A DNA stretch of 64,000 nt from Dioscorea cayenensis subsp. rotundata (GCF_009730915.1 NC_052482.1:19250345-19314344), one strand, 5' to 3'. Counted from the first letter of the stretch, positions 13,201-25,023 are shown. A program made the numbers and translations. The notes: generated by a model not told the origin, from the letters alone.

Positions 13201-14801
13201 GCAATTCGTGCTGCAACGGAGATAGCCGATATACGACGAGGTTGTGTGCAAATTATGTTGCAACCTGCCCCTCGAAGATTGGATATTTCCTCTTCTAGAA
13301 TAAACTGAGGTAGCTGTGTGGTTTTACCACAACCCTGTTTCTCCAGAAACTACCAACACCTATCATTAGCAAATAACATCAGCAACCCCGAAGGAACAGC
13401 ACAACTATACCATATCATATCATATCATATCATACTATGTTATTTATGAGTGTCAAAGCAATATGCTTAAGGTACAATTAGGCTACTTATAATACCATCT
13501 AAGAGTTCCTCTTAGAAATTTTAGTACAGATAGCATTTTATGTGGTCCTCTTCAGTTTATTCAGAGATGACAATATGTTCATGAAAGCTTTCTGCCAAAC
13601 TCAAACAGCAGCATTCACTATTTTCAAAAGGCACTAAAAATATAGGATGACATCCTTGCAGAACAAAGAGAATAGGTTAATAGAGAAGTGAGAAGAAACA
13701 AAATTGACAAAACATATGAAATATATCATAAATTGCAATTTGCTGGAAAAAGAAACCACTGTCTGCAATTCTTATCAATGTGACCGCATTGTACCTGATT
13801 GTCTCTGACAGCTTTCAAAAATTCATCTTTCACCTTGTAAGCAGGTAATTTTTCCCGGAAAGACTGCATTGCCTTTGCATTAGGTGATGCCTTAAAAAAG
13901 CAGAAGCCAGGTGTTCCATAAGTTATCAAGTAGAGCAACTCAAACTGAGAAATCACAAAATTAAAGTGCCCAAAATCTCTATCTATACCTTCCTAGAGTC
14001 TTGCAAGTTCTTCAGCTCAATACTAAACTTCTCTTTAGCAGCAGTATCATCAAATGATGCCTCTGTTTTACTTGATACTGAATCATGCAAGGATTGTTTC
14101 ATTTCACTACTTGATGGGCCACTAGAATTATTAACCACCTCTGTTCCCTTGGCTGTTGCTAAGAGATTTTCAACTCTTCTCTCAGTCTCTGATGACATTT
14201 TAATCTACAATGTTCATTAGTAAATCAATACTAAATAAAATAAAATAAAAAACAAAAGAGCAATCTTTCACAACAAATTCAACTTCAATTGTCCAACGGG
14301 CAGCATTCAAGAATACCTCCTTCTGCGTCGACCCATGGCGGTCATCAAGATCAGCACGGTAATCCGGCAAAGCAACTTTACTAACAACGAGAGTCTTCCC
14401 TTTATTATACGCATGACTTTCTTCCCAAAAACAAGAACACAAACAAAGCTACTAACTTTCAACACTAAAACCAATAATCAAACAACAAAACAACCGGTGG
14501 GAACTTACAAATGAAGCCCTTGCCGCCGAGCTATGTCAGCGAGGACCTGCTGTCCTTCGCGCCCAAAATTCCGCTTGATCACTAGCTCCTCCTGTGCGCC
14601 TTCTTTCATCTCTTGTATCCTAGCTCGCCACTCATTCTCATCCAGCTTCTCCACCTCGCCAGCCATCTGCCGGAGTCGCTCAGCTCGCCACTGCGGGTCC
14701 CACCACCGCTGCTCCCCACGGCCACCTCCACGACCACCACGCCCACGCCCGCCTCCGCCACCTCCACGTCGGCCTCCCTGGTAGTTAGGACGGTAAGACA
14801 T
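7232..14801 (-). CDS. DExH1: DExH-box ATP-dependent RNA helicase, DExH1 type (16 exons; frameshift in Walker A)
   Basis: Exons (plus coordinates, last to first): 7232-7372, 7518-7886, 8241-8264, 8473-8659, 8798-8990, 9092-9365, 9471-9630, 10756-10970, 11592-11684, 12445-12597, 12689-12892, 13083-13359, 13795-13890, 13989-14204, 14317-14416, 14509-14801. About 997 aa, colinear with Arabidopsis DExH1. It is predicted to unwind RNA using ATP. Visible in order: a Gly/Arg-rich N-terminus, helicase motif I (GETG-CGKTTQ), DEIH box ([10 protein letters not shown]), SAT motif ([11 protein letters not shown]), motif IV/V ([21 protein letters not shown]), motif VI (QRRGRAGRV), then the HA2 and OB-fold regions. 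The first MSYRPNY methionine (14801) is preferred; an upstream in-frame ATG at 14891 would add 30 residues. One extra base at GGG (plus CCC 13333-13335) breaks the frame inside motif I. Intron 9631-10755 has a GC donor, and exon 8241-8264 is only 24 nt. Confidence 0.9.
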
Positions 14802-15080
14802 CGCCGCTCGGACGTGAAATCGAAACCCTAGACGGAGAGATTTGGGGAGAGAGACGAAGAGATGGGCGCCGACGAGGGAAATAGCCGACATGAATGAAGC
14901 TTTTAGCGAATGCGCGTTTAATCGAATGTGTAGCGTTAACGGGTCGGATCCTACTCTAAAATCCGAATTCGATTAAACGGGCGTGGCTATTAACGGGTCG
15001 GATTCTTGTAAAATTTTGTGAAAAAGTAAATAAAATAAAATAAATAACCTTGTGGTTTTCAACTTTTATGAAATAAGGAC

Positions 15081-15112
<32 letters not shown>

Positions 15113-15957
15113 TGATGTGTAATTTTTTAAATTTTAAAAAACCGTTATTAAACTATTAATAGTGTTAAATTATATAGACAAAACTGTCATTTTATTATAA
15201 AATCAATTTATGACATAAACTTTAAAAGCATATATATATTTTTAAAGTTTATTAATCTTTTTTAAAAAATTTATATATAAAAAAATAAATTAAAATAATT
15301 TTAAAAAAAGTTATGTTAAAAATTAATGTTTTTTTCCTCAGCATGCCAGTTTTCTATATGAATATAAATGAACGATTTTGCTTTTATCATTACTGGTTTT
15401 ACAAATTTTGAAAAATAAGTGAAATAAAAAGATATTTTTAAACTTAATAAATCATATGCCACAGAAGAGGGCGAAGCCAAAAGGCCATGGGAGAAGATGG
15501 AGAAAATGGCGGAGATGAAAAACCCTAGAAGAATGCCGAAGTGGAGAAGATGGAAGATGGCGTCATGAAAGAAACGCCGAAGAATGTCATAGTGGGGAAG
15601 TCAGAGATCGTTAAAAAGGTCGCGTGATGTTCGTGAAGTGACGAAGTCGCGAAGGTTTTTGGCGAAGTGAATGGGTATGAAGCCCGAAGTTGTCAAATTA
15701 CCACTCGGGATCCGGGTTCGATGAAACCAAACACTCTGATTAATCTGAAAGCTCATCACTCGTCACTCGACAGGGCCCAGTTCAATTAAACAAAACGTAA
15801 AAATCATCCTCCATTGGCTGCGGAACCCCACAAAAACCTGTCTTTTTTTTTTCCCAAAAATCATAGACACAAATCTTTTTTATTTTTCTTTAAAATTTTT
15901 AAAAACAACGCACGAATCTCAAAGCACAGTGTGTTAATCAGCCAATCAACCGAATAG
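14802..15957. other. divergent intergenic region between DExH1 and BARD1
   Basis: Shared upstream region of two divergent genes. It has a TA run at about 15080-15102 and an AT-rich stretch to 15450. From about 15460 to 15790 there is purine-rich, more GC-balanced DNA (GAAGATGG/GCGAAG motifs) in which I see no gene. CTAGGGTTTCG on the minus strand at about 14823-14833 sits in the DExH1 leader, a common plant leader motif. Confidence 0.5.
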
Positions 15958-16045
15958 TTCCCGCGCAAATTTGGGGTTTCAATGACGAGTTTCCCGCGCG
16001 CTCCAAACGAGTTAAACTATTCGCAAAATCACGAATTTTCCCGCC
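15958..16045 (+). promoter_or_regulatory. E2F-like sites upstream of BARD1
   Basis: TTCCCGCGC is at 15958-15966, TTTCCCGCGCG at 15990-16000 and TTTTCCCGCC at 16036-16045, the last 90 bases before the BARD1 start codon at 16135. They match the E2F consensus TTTCCCGC. Control of plant BRCA1/BARD1-type repair genes by E2F is plausible from known S-phase and repair regulation; use of these sites is inferred. Confidence 0.6.
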
Positions 16046-16134
16046 AGATTCGCCATTCTAAAACCTTGATGAAGCTCCAAGTCTTCAAACCCTAGATCCA
16101 CAGACGAGGGACGGAGAGAGGAAGGGAGAAGGCA

Positions 16135-19100
16135 ATGGCGGATTACCATAGTCTGAGGAGGGTTTCTGAATCCCCTGCTGCTCAATCTCCAGAAAATGGA
16201 GCTGGAGCTGAAATGCCCCATCTGGTATCCAAGTTTTTCATCGTCTTTGTTTTTTTATTCATTGTTTTTTGAATCAGTTTTGAAACTATTACTGTAATCT
16301 TTGTTTATCATCTAATCTTTCTTGTTCCTTTTCATGGATGTTAACTATGTCAATTGATTTTAGTTTCTTTTTTGTCTTTTAATCTAGGTCATTGTATGTG
16401 TGTAATTGTTTTTTTCCTCTCAGAGGATATATATATATATATATTGTGGAATAATTTCCCCTCCTGATGTGGGAAGTTCACAAAAAATAATTTTTTGCCA
16501 AAAATCCTGTTGATTTTGTCTGAATGATTGCACATGTTGGCGGTTCTAGCTTGTAACTAATTTGCATGCGAAAAGGGGAAAAGGGGATCATTGTACTGAT
16601 GCTCATGAATCCTAATATCACGTACTTAATGAGTTTTTTTTTTTTGGTATTTTGTTGTGTTGTAACCGTGGTAATCAATTATCTTGTGCAGCTTGAATTT
16701 GCTGAGTGTGCCACAACTGTTGCCTTGTGATCACATAGTTTGCAGGTTTGATGTTTTTCTTAAATTTAAATTTAGTAGTATTGATTGGTGATGTGTTGTA
16801 CTTATAATATGTTTGTTCTGACTCCTTGATCTTCAGTCATTGCATCAAGAAGCCAACTAATACTGGAACATGTTGTCCAGTTTGTAACACAACATTGCTT
16901 TGCGAAGGTGTCTGTCTCTCTTCTACATATACATGGAAATGTTTTGTTGATCCTATTTTAATTTTACATAACCTTGGAGAAATTTTTTGCAGGGATAAGG
17001 CCTTCAATTCATATGGAAACAATGGTGACCATCTATAAGAGTATGAGCACTGCTTTTGGGGTCAATCTTCTGCAGCGAGGATCTCAAGTTAATGTTTCAG
17101 GTACCGGACTTAATCCTTGAAATGTGGCCTAGGATTTTGCTACAATGATAAGTGAGTGACATATCTTATTTTTTGCATTTAGAATTGAAGACACCTTCGA
17201 ATGAAAGTCCAGGTTCTGTCAACAACAGAGCAGATAGCTTAACGGAAAAATCAGTGGCTAAATTGGCATTGCAGTCATGCACTCATATAATTGCCAACAA
17301 GATTAACATGAAGGAGATAGATAACAATGAACAAGTGATTCATGGAAGAGAGGACAATAGGGCAGAGCTAGCTTTTGCCAACAAAGAAGGGCCTTATAGT
17401 CCCCCGTCATTTGGTGACTTGAAAGATTCTGATCATGAAAGTAACGACCAAGGAAGTGACCTTGTAAGCCATTAATTATCTTATCTGTGTTAAAAGCATG
17501 ACATGAAAGCATTTTAAAAAGTCCTGGATTATGTCATGGATTTCATATTCTTGTTTCTCACTAACATTTCTTGATCCATTAGGATTAGGTCCCTGTGTAA
17601 AATATTTGTGTCTTGTTGAGTAAATGGGTTTGAATCTTAGCTCATCTAGGGTGAGGGCACAAGTGTGTCGAGTGAGTAACTCCACTCCTGTTCATGCCCT
17701 TGTTTCTCAGAGTTAAGGCTTTTCACCTCAACATGCTAGTTTCCTCTTTATGCTTGTTTATCCTAATTATTTGTGACCATGTATTCATATCCGGCATCAT
17801 ATCTCTGTATGTTTTTAAATATGTCCATATGCATTTTCTCTTTTCCTTTGCTTTGTTAGTCATACACAGTGGTTAAACTATTTTCAGAAAAGCCAGGCTG
17901 TTCCTGAGAACCGTTTAATAAGGAAAGATCTAAATGTTGTTGGAGCCAATGAATTGGAAGAGGACGAATTAAGAGAATCCAAGAAACAGAAACTAGACAA
18001 GGAGCTTGGCAGAGGAGATGATAGAGCTGGCATCAATGTCAAGGCCATGCCAGCACTTATTGCTGGCTCTGAACATGAACATGAGAGTCTACCTAGAAGT
18101 CAGCCACTGTCTGATTTCTACCTTTGTGGCCACAGAAGCATCTGCTGAATGCGTGTTCTGTCATTCATTCAAAGTCACTGAGGTGATAATATCCTTGCCC
18201 ATAAATTCTTTATTTGAACATTTAGAATTTGAATTACTTGATACTCTCCTTTTTTGTATATTTACTGAAAACTCAATTTCCAATCTCATTTCAATGTGGA
18301 AGATTTGATTTGAGTTCTTTATTTTTTACTAGGCTTCTGGGGAAATGCTTCATTATCTTAATGGAACACCAGTCGATGAAAACCATCCGTCACCTGATGT
18401 TTTGCATGTTCATCAACAGTGCATAGAATGGTATGCTTTAATTATTATTTTATTAATAAAAATTATCTAAATTTGCATCCTGGAATTTCCAATTGTTCAT
18501 ATTTGTTTCTTGTTTCACCACTAAAACTTCTTGCCCATTTTTAATCTTTGCTTCAATCAGGGCACCACAAATATATTTTGCTGGTGACATTGCTATGAAT
18601 GTGGAAGCAGAGTTAAGCCGTGCTGCTAAGATCAAATGCAGCAGCTGTGGGATGAAGGGAGCGGCTCTTGGTTGCTATGTCAGGAGTTGCCGAAAAAGCT
18701 TTCATGTTCCTTGTGCTTTTGGGATCTCGGGATGTCGTCGGGATTATGTAAGCATCTAGGACATCTTCTTTATCAGAGTACTGTTAGTACCAAAATTATT
18801 CATCTCTGGCTGTTTCAGGAAAATTTTCTGCTGCTTTGCCCTGCTCATGCTTCACATAGATTGCCTTGTGATAGATCAAAGGCAAAAAAGAAGACCCAGG
18901 AAAAGCATCCATCTATGGAAAGGCATGAATTTTTTTCTCTAATTTCCTTGTTGATCTTATATACATGCATGCATGAAGTTGACCTTTTGTGTTATTCCCT
19001 TCACCAGTGATTCTTGCAAGTCATCTGACAATCTCACCTCATTGACAAAGGAAGGAGGCAATGGGTTTTGGACGACCTCAACTTTTGTTACCTCTCAATG

Positions 19101-20008
19101 GGTTCTTTCTGGATCAGCTCTCTCCGAAGATGAAAAGGTGAAAATGCTAAATTTTCAGAACAGAAAATTCTCTTAAATTCCATGAAAACAATAATCTTAA
19201 CTCTTGAATGTTGTACAGGTTCTTCTGAATGAATTTGCTAGACTGACTGGTGCAACAATAGCCAAAGCATGGAAACCTAAAATCACACATGTCATTGCAT
19301 CCACCAATGAGCACGGTGCATGCAGCAGAACACTTAAAGTTCTCATGGCCATTTTGGAGGGAAAATGGGTGTTAAGAACAGACTGTAAGCATTTTTTAAT
19401 TGTTTCAATCAGTCTTTTCACCGACTATTCTTCCAACATTATTCATGTTATGTCTAAATTCACAGGGATCAAGGCTTGCCTAGAAGCTGGAACCCCGGTT
19501 GAAGAAGAACCATATGAAATCACTCATGATGTTAATGGCTCATTTGATGGTCCTAGAATTGGAAGAACAAGAGCAATGACAAAGGTCTCTCCCCATTTCC
19601 ACACAAGTTAATAATTTCTGCAATCAATGTTATGGCTAAGTTTTTCGTATTTTTCACATGCAGGCACCGAAACTATTCTTCGGTTTGAGCTTTTACTTAA
19701 GTGGATACTACATGCCTTATTACAAAGGCTACCTTGAGGACTTGATTTTAGCTGCTGGTGGAGTTATTCTGCAGAAAATTGATGCACAACCCGTTCAATC
19801 CTCAACAGTCAATGGAACATCTTCAAAACTATTTGTTGTTTATAGTGTTGAACCTCCACAAGGTTGCAACACTGATCAGATGATTTCATATGTTTTGAAG
19901 AAGAGAACTGAGGATGCTGAAGCTCTTGCTGCTGAAATTGGTGCTCATGCAGTGTCTCATACTTGGCTTCTTGATTCCATTGCTGCATGTAATCTTCAGC
20001 TCAATTAA
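16135..20008 (+). CDS. BARD1: BARD1/ROW1-like protein: RING, extended PHD finger and tandem BRCT (two frameshifts)
   Basis: Exons 16135-16224, 16692-16745, 16837-16907, 16993-17100, 17183-17463, 17888-18182, 18333-18430, 18561-18747, 18819-18922, 19008-19137, 19219-19384, 19466-19584, 19664-20008; about 681 aa. Plant BARD1 pairs with BRCA1 in homologous recombination repair and also represses WUSCHEL. Seen: N-terminal QKMELELKCPIC starting the RING, LLPCDHIVC, CCPVC; then an acidic/basic linker; an extended PHD region (AECVFCHSFKVTE, CSSCGMKGAALGC, SFHVPCAFG, LLCPAHASHRLPC); and two BRCTs (FVTSQWVLSGSALSEDEK through WIKACLEAG, then KLFFGLSFYL to HTWLLDSIAACNLQLN). Frame breaks are at GGG 16160-16162 (two G give RRFLNPLLL) and probably TTT 18123-18125. 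Intron 18923-19007 has a GC donor. Plant BRCA1 shares this architecture; the LNPLLLNLQKMELELK start favours BARD1. Confidence 0.85.
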
Positions 20009-20759
20009 GCCTAATTATCAGGTTAAATCTATATTTAACTTGTTTGATTGTAGTTATTGTTTGCTGATTAAACATTCTTATTAATTTCTGTATAAGTTTA
20101 TGGTTTGCCATTTATTTGCTGCAAATTTGTTGATATATGAGTTTTGTTATTGTTATCGGATTCGGGTTCTAGTGTTTTGATCCTCTTTGTGAGGATCCGA
20201 AACTGTTAGATCGAGGGTCAGCCGTTAGATTATTATCTCATGGTTGAGGGTTGAAGGAACAGGTTAAGCAAAGGCTGGTTGGCAGCACAAGTTATCCCAT
20301 GATCGTGTTTTAGTTCCATTAATTTCGCAGATTGATATTAGTTTTCCTCCCGCCTTCCGTTTTGGGGGCAAATCCAAACCCTAATTTTATCGCATAGTGA
20401 AAATTTTCTTCGATTTGATCCGATTTCATCAGCAATTCGACCCTTTTTCCGTCGTCTCTTCGCTTACGGTTCGCTGGAATATTGATATTTCGCATCGAGT
20501 TTATTTTTCCTTATTTTTTGCTTCATTTTTTGTTTTGTTTTGATGATAGAGCATTGTGTATTTGGGTTTGATTTTCTGATCCCTGGGTTCTGCCGATTGG
20601 AGAGGGCTTCATGGTGTTTGGATAAGAGAAATTTGATTGATTTTAGGGAAGAATTTGAGTGATTTGTTTTTTGATTTCACTGTGAATTGATGGGATCAGG
20701 GTTCTAATTCTGCAAGATTATGGCTTTGCACAAGTTGTTGATTATTTTGTCTTGTTGGA
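20009..20759 (+). other. intergenic region and probable leader of the next gene
   Basis: The first 150 bases are the BARD1 3' flank. From about 20340 the sequence reads like a plant 5' leader (TC-rich, AAACCCTAAT at about 20377) running to the ATG at 20760. Confidence 0.4.
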
Positions 20760-22513
20760 ATGAATAAGCTTCCAAAGTTTCAATCTTTGAGGGGGAAAAT
20801 AATGGGGTCGAAGATTGCAAACTCTATTTCGGGGAAAGGAAAGAAATATTTTGGTGGTTCAAACTCTTTGAAGGCTGTTGATCAGATTGAGAAGAAGAAC
20901 GAAGAGGAGAATGATGCTCTTTTCCCAAAGGTTGCTTCAAATGGGGGGATAATGAGGAATAAGAAGAAGAAGAAGACCAGAAGGAGAGTTCAGTGGAAAG
21001 ACCGTAATGGGAGTAAACTTGTGGAAGTGTTGGAATACCAGCTAAGGTCTTTCCCTTATACTTATTTCATCAGTTTTAGATGCAACTCTTAATACCTGTT
21101 TGTTATTAGATTTTCTCATAAATATTTACCTTGATGAGCATGAACAGATAAGTTATGGATGAACGCATGTATACAGGAAACTAGTTATTATGTGCTTGTG
21201 GATTTCAATGGTCTGTTTTTGCTTTTAGATAGTGATCGAATTGCATTTTCATTTGTCTTCCTGCTTGTGTTGGTTTTGATGACTTGAATCTTCTCTAGTA
21301 TTCACTTTTGTTTGAAAGTACCTAATAGTGGTTGTTTTTAATTTTTCATGGTGCATGATCATCTTGTTGCACATTCTTCTTTTGAAAATGCATTTTGAGT
21401 GCTTGAAAAATTAACGAAAAGTTGATGGAAACAAGACTTTGTAAGGCATTATTGATCAAATAAATCCCAAAGCCTGCTTCTTTCCTTGTTATATTGCTTT
21501 GGTGGCCAGACACATAGCTAAGACAATTGCTTGTCATTTTCTTCTTGGGCCTTACTATAAGGAGTTTTATGCACTTTTTATGGTTGGACGCTGACATGAT
21601 GTTGTAGTTTTTTTTTTTAATGATCATTAACCACACGCATGTACATCACCCTAAGATTTTTTAAGTTAATCAAGTTACTACTTCGATGGTAAGGATATGC
21701 AGAAATAGGTAATTAGTTTATTTCGTGCTTGTGGATTTTAATGAGCTGTGTTGTTTAAGATGGCAATTCAAGTTCATTTTCACTTTTCTTCCTTCTCATG
21801 TTGGTTTTGAGTCTTTTGATCTACTCTATTATTCACTTTTGTTGAAGGACCTAATAGAGACAGTTGTTATGGTCTGGTGTCCTTGGTTCACATATTTTCT
21901 TTGAAACAGGTTTAAAGGTGCCATGCGTCAAATAATTCCCAAATCCTGCTTGTTTATACATTGCTCTAGTGCTCGTTCTGTCATGCATATGTCTAAGACG
22001 ATTGCCTGTGGTTTTCTTCTTGTGTTCTACTATCAGGAGTTTTATATACTTTTGATGGCTGCCCACTGATGTTCTTGATGATCATTCATACACACACATG
22101 GGCATCACCTAAGCTTTTCTAAAAGTTAATCAACATCCTATTCTGATCTGTGCAAATTGCTGTTTTATGGTAACATTGCTTACAATAAGATCAGATGTAT
22201 CTAATGGTATGGTGTGTGACATATTCCTTTCCCCAATTAGTTATCCAATTCTCTAAACTAAACCTGTATTGCAACTTCTCATAACTATCTTCATAACTTT
22301 CTCGAAGCAAACGCTGCGCTAGATTACTGACTTAACCTTTGGATTGAACTAATTTCTCCACTTATCATGGAAAACTATACAAAGAATTTTATAAATATAA
22401 GCATCATGGTCTTTTTTTTTTCATTTTCTTGATACAATTTGTTTATGGTTTACAGTGATTCAAGTGACTCTGATGACGAGTTTTTGGATAGTTGTCTGTG
22501 CACAATGATGTAA
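20760..22513 (+). CDS. small plant-specific basic/acidic protein ending in a CaaX-like box
   Basis: Exons 20760-21046 and 22456-22513 (GT-AG), 114 aa. I do not recognise a named family. The N-terminal half is basic and Ser/Gly-rich with a KKKKKTRRRVQWKD segment. After that come NGSKLVEVLEYQ, an acidic run SDSSDSDDEFLDS, and the last residues SCLCTMM. The final four, CTMM, fit a CaaX prenylation box (X = Met favours farnesylation), and the Cys two positions earlier could be palmitoylated. This suggests membrane attachment through the C-terminus, but that is inference. The second exon encodes exactly the acidic tail and CaaX box. The 1.4-kb intron contains a tandem duplication. The splice is supported by phase and sites only. 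Confidence 0.65.
21155..22138. repeat. diverged tandem duplication inside an intron (about 520 bp unit)
   Basis: About 21155-21676 and 21683-22138 are similar along their length: GTGCTTGTGGATTT.AATG near the start, TATTCACTTTTGTT..AAG..CCTAATAG in the middle, AGGAGTTTTAT..ACTTTT.ATGG and CATCACC.TAAG.TTTT near the end. Both lie within intron 1 of the CaaX-protein gene. Antisense frames in both copies give alike peptides only because the DNA is duplicated. Confidence 0.7.
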
Positions 22514-23189
22514 ATTTCTTTAGTGCTGCTCCAGCTTCCTATTCAATCTTGAATGTAAGCCATGCTCAAGAAATTTGACAATCATATTTTTGCCTTGACC
22601 TCTAACTTGATTATGCGACGGAGGTTATGGTTAGAGAGCTAGTTCAAGATCTAATGTTAGAGCAAGAACCGGTGGTATAGCTCGGGAAGTGTTACATGCC
22701 ATGACAGGTAAACACCGTGCTGTCGTCACTGTAAGATTTTGATATGAAGGTTATTTTATTATTTTATATTTTAAACCCTGTTTAATACTCCTCGACGTAG
22801 TTCATTGATGTACCTGTGACAGGTTTTAGCCCAATATAAGTTTCATTTGCTCTTTCACTACCAACATTGTTGAGTGTTGTCTATGTGGCCTGTTTAAATA
22901 TGCAATGCTTTATTGATGTCAGAAGGAACTGCCATTGCCCATGCTCATTAGTATCATACTATCATGTGTTTAGTCACATTTTAACTTTCATCTTTTGCTT
23001 TGTCTTTAATTATATGAAGTGATGGCTTTACTTATTTGTTGTCTATGTAACATGTGCACATCTACAATAGCTGCATGACTTGGATTTATGGTTGTTCTCA
23101 GAATTTGGGATTGTATTCTGTCTTCTTTTCTGCCTTTGTTAAGCCTCTAATCACTGTGGTTAAACTGTTTACATAGAGTAATGCTAAAT
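22514..23189. other. 3' flank, no gene seen
   Basis: 3' untranslated and intergenic DNA following the small CaaX-protein gene. No open frame with coding character. Confidence 0.4.
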
Positions 23190-23470
23190 TTTAAGTGTGT
23201 ATTGAATTTTGCCATTATTTCAATAAAAGTATTAATTTTTAATTTGTATTAAAATGTATTAAAATGAGCACTAAATTTTGATTTTATTTCATCAGTAAAG
23301 TAATTGGAGTTTTCCGGTGAGTTTTTAGTGATGTGGATTTTGACGTCCATGTCATCAAAATCTTATTGAAAAACCCCAATTACATAACCAGTGTAATAAA
23401 ATTAAAATTAAGTATTTATTTTGATAATAATTAAAATAAAAAGCAAAGTTCAGTATTCATTCAAAATATT
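23190..23470. mobile_element. inverted-repeat (foldback) MITE-like element
   Basis: The left part (GTATTGAATTTTGCC, GTATTAATTTTTAA, TGATTTTATTTCATCAGTAA, GTAATTGGAGTTTT) matches the reverse complement of the right part (AAAACCCCAATTAC, TAACCAGTGTAATAAAATTAA, AAATACTTA, GGCAAAGTTCAGTATTC-like). The two halves meet at GATTTTGA-CGTCCATG-TCATCAAAATC near 23336-23364. The arms are about 120 bp and imperfect. There is no coding capacity. The family and target duplication are not clear. Confidence 0.55.
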
Positions 23471-25023
23471 TACCTAAACAAATAAATTGGACTAGCCTGG
23501 AGTATTTATCTCTGAAGCCCTGAAAAGACTTGAACTGACCACTCATTTTTGCACATTGATCCCTGAACTGTTTTAATATTTGTCCTGAAGACAGTAATCC
23601 TTTGGACAATGAGAAAGGTTGTTACTATTCCATCTACCTATTTAATTTTTTTCCTATTTGGTTTTGATTTTTAATGGTGCCATAAATACAAAGCACTGAA
23701 TGAGCTCATAAAATTGAAGCATCTTTGGATTCAGTAATATGATATTCATTCTTGCCAATAGCATGTGACACATTTAATTATTATTTGGTCAGTAAACTGT
23801 TTTGTTTTTCTGACAAACTGTGCATAAGGTAGACTGCCAAACCCTAGACATTAAGGTTTGGTATATGTCCAGATCAAATATAGTACTAGAATGAACAAAT
23901 TTTTATGGGGTATTTATTGGAGGAAAGATTATCAACAATATCATGTGGAGATAATGAAATGGTTTTATATTAGCATTGCAGCATTAGCTTAGCAGTTTAA
24001 AGTATTTGATAATAAAAATTTGATCTAATGCATAATGCATAGCTGAGGTGTAATAATAACAATGTGTATTTGAGGTGTAATAATAACAATGTGTACTTGG
24101 GATGGCCGATTCATATTATTAATTATTTAAAGTATTTGACTTTTAATGTAGGAGATTAAAAATTTGATTTTTCTTTTAATGTATGGTTGAGATATAATAA
24201 TAAAAATGTGTGTACTTAAAGTAGTTGGTCTACAAGTATGATTTCTTTGGTTCTTCAACTGAGTCAAGTCTCTGGTTTTTTCACTGTCTGTACCGTGAAA
24301 AAAATTATATTTTTTTATAAAGATTAGGATAGGGTGTAGGTTTATTTATATTTATGTACAGTGTTGTACAATGCAGTGTAGTGTATAAAATCAGGGATTT
24401 GCCTGGTTGAAGAACCAGGCAAGAGCAAGATGCGCTTGCTAGTCCACATTGTAAAAAAAGAAAATAAATAAAAATATTATGTTACGAAAATCCATCTTCC
24501 TCTCAGAATGTTGAATGGTTTGCTGATAATGTTTTTCTGTGTATTAGTGTATTTTGAATAATTTTATTTGTTGATTATATGCTTAATTGTGTTAAAATGA
24601 TATTTTTGATTTTTTTGATTTTTTTGAAAATAGTTGTTGAAATTATCTATAATGAAGACAATAACAAGGAAATGGATGCATCAGAGGTTTTGCATTTTCA
24701 GCATTTAATTGCCATTCAATGCAATGATGTTAAATGCAACCTTATTTTCTCTGATGAGATGCTATTAGTTTGGAATTTATTTGTGTTTATTTTTAAAAAG
24801 ATAACATCATAGATTACAGAATCATCAAGGCATTTGAGTTGGATTATTTATTTATTTATTTTTAAAAATAGATAAATCATCTAAATTACTAAAAAAAAAT
24901 TCAGCCAATCACTAGATGTGGCACATGCCAAAGTACATAAATTAAAATTTATATACCTTTTTACCAATAAAAGTAATTTAACATTTTTTTCACTTATAGT
25001 TACATTTTAGATATAAGTATGTA
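23471..25023. other. AT-rich intergenic region
   Basis: No gene. It contains a short direct repeat (AGGTGTAATAATAACAATGTGTA twice, about 24049-24094, with a third degenerate copy near 24188) and a perfect hairpin at 24401-24420. Confidence 0.5.
24401..24420. other. perfect short hairpin
   Basis: GCCTGGTT-GAAG-AACCAGGC: an 8-bp stem with a GAAG tetraloop, isolated in AT-rich DNA. Function unknown. Confidence 0.5.

Noticed and set aside
14533-14831. Plus-strand proline/arginine-rich open frames
   Set aside because: Antisense of the Gly/Arg-rich first exon of DExH1, whose minus-strand frame matches the family.
21346-22066. Two similar antisense peptides within the small-gene intron
   Set aside because: They share sequence because the intron DNA is duplicated; no start context, splice support or known domain.
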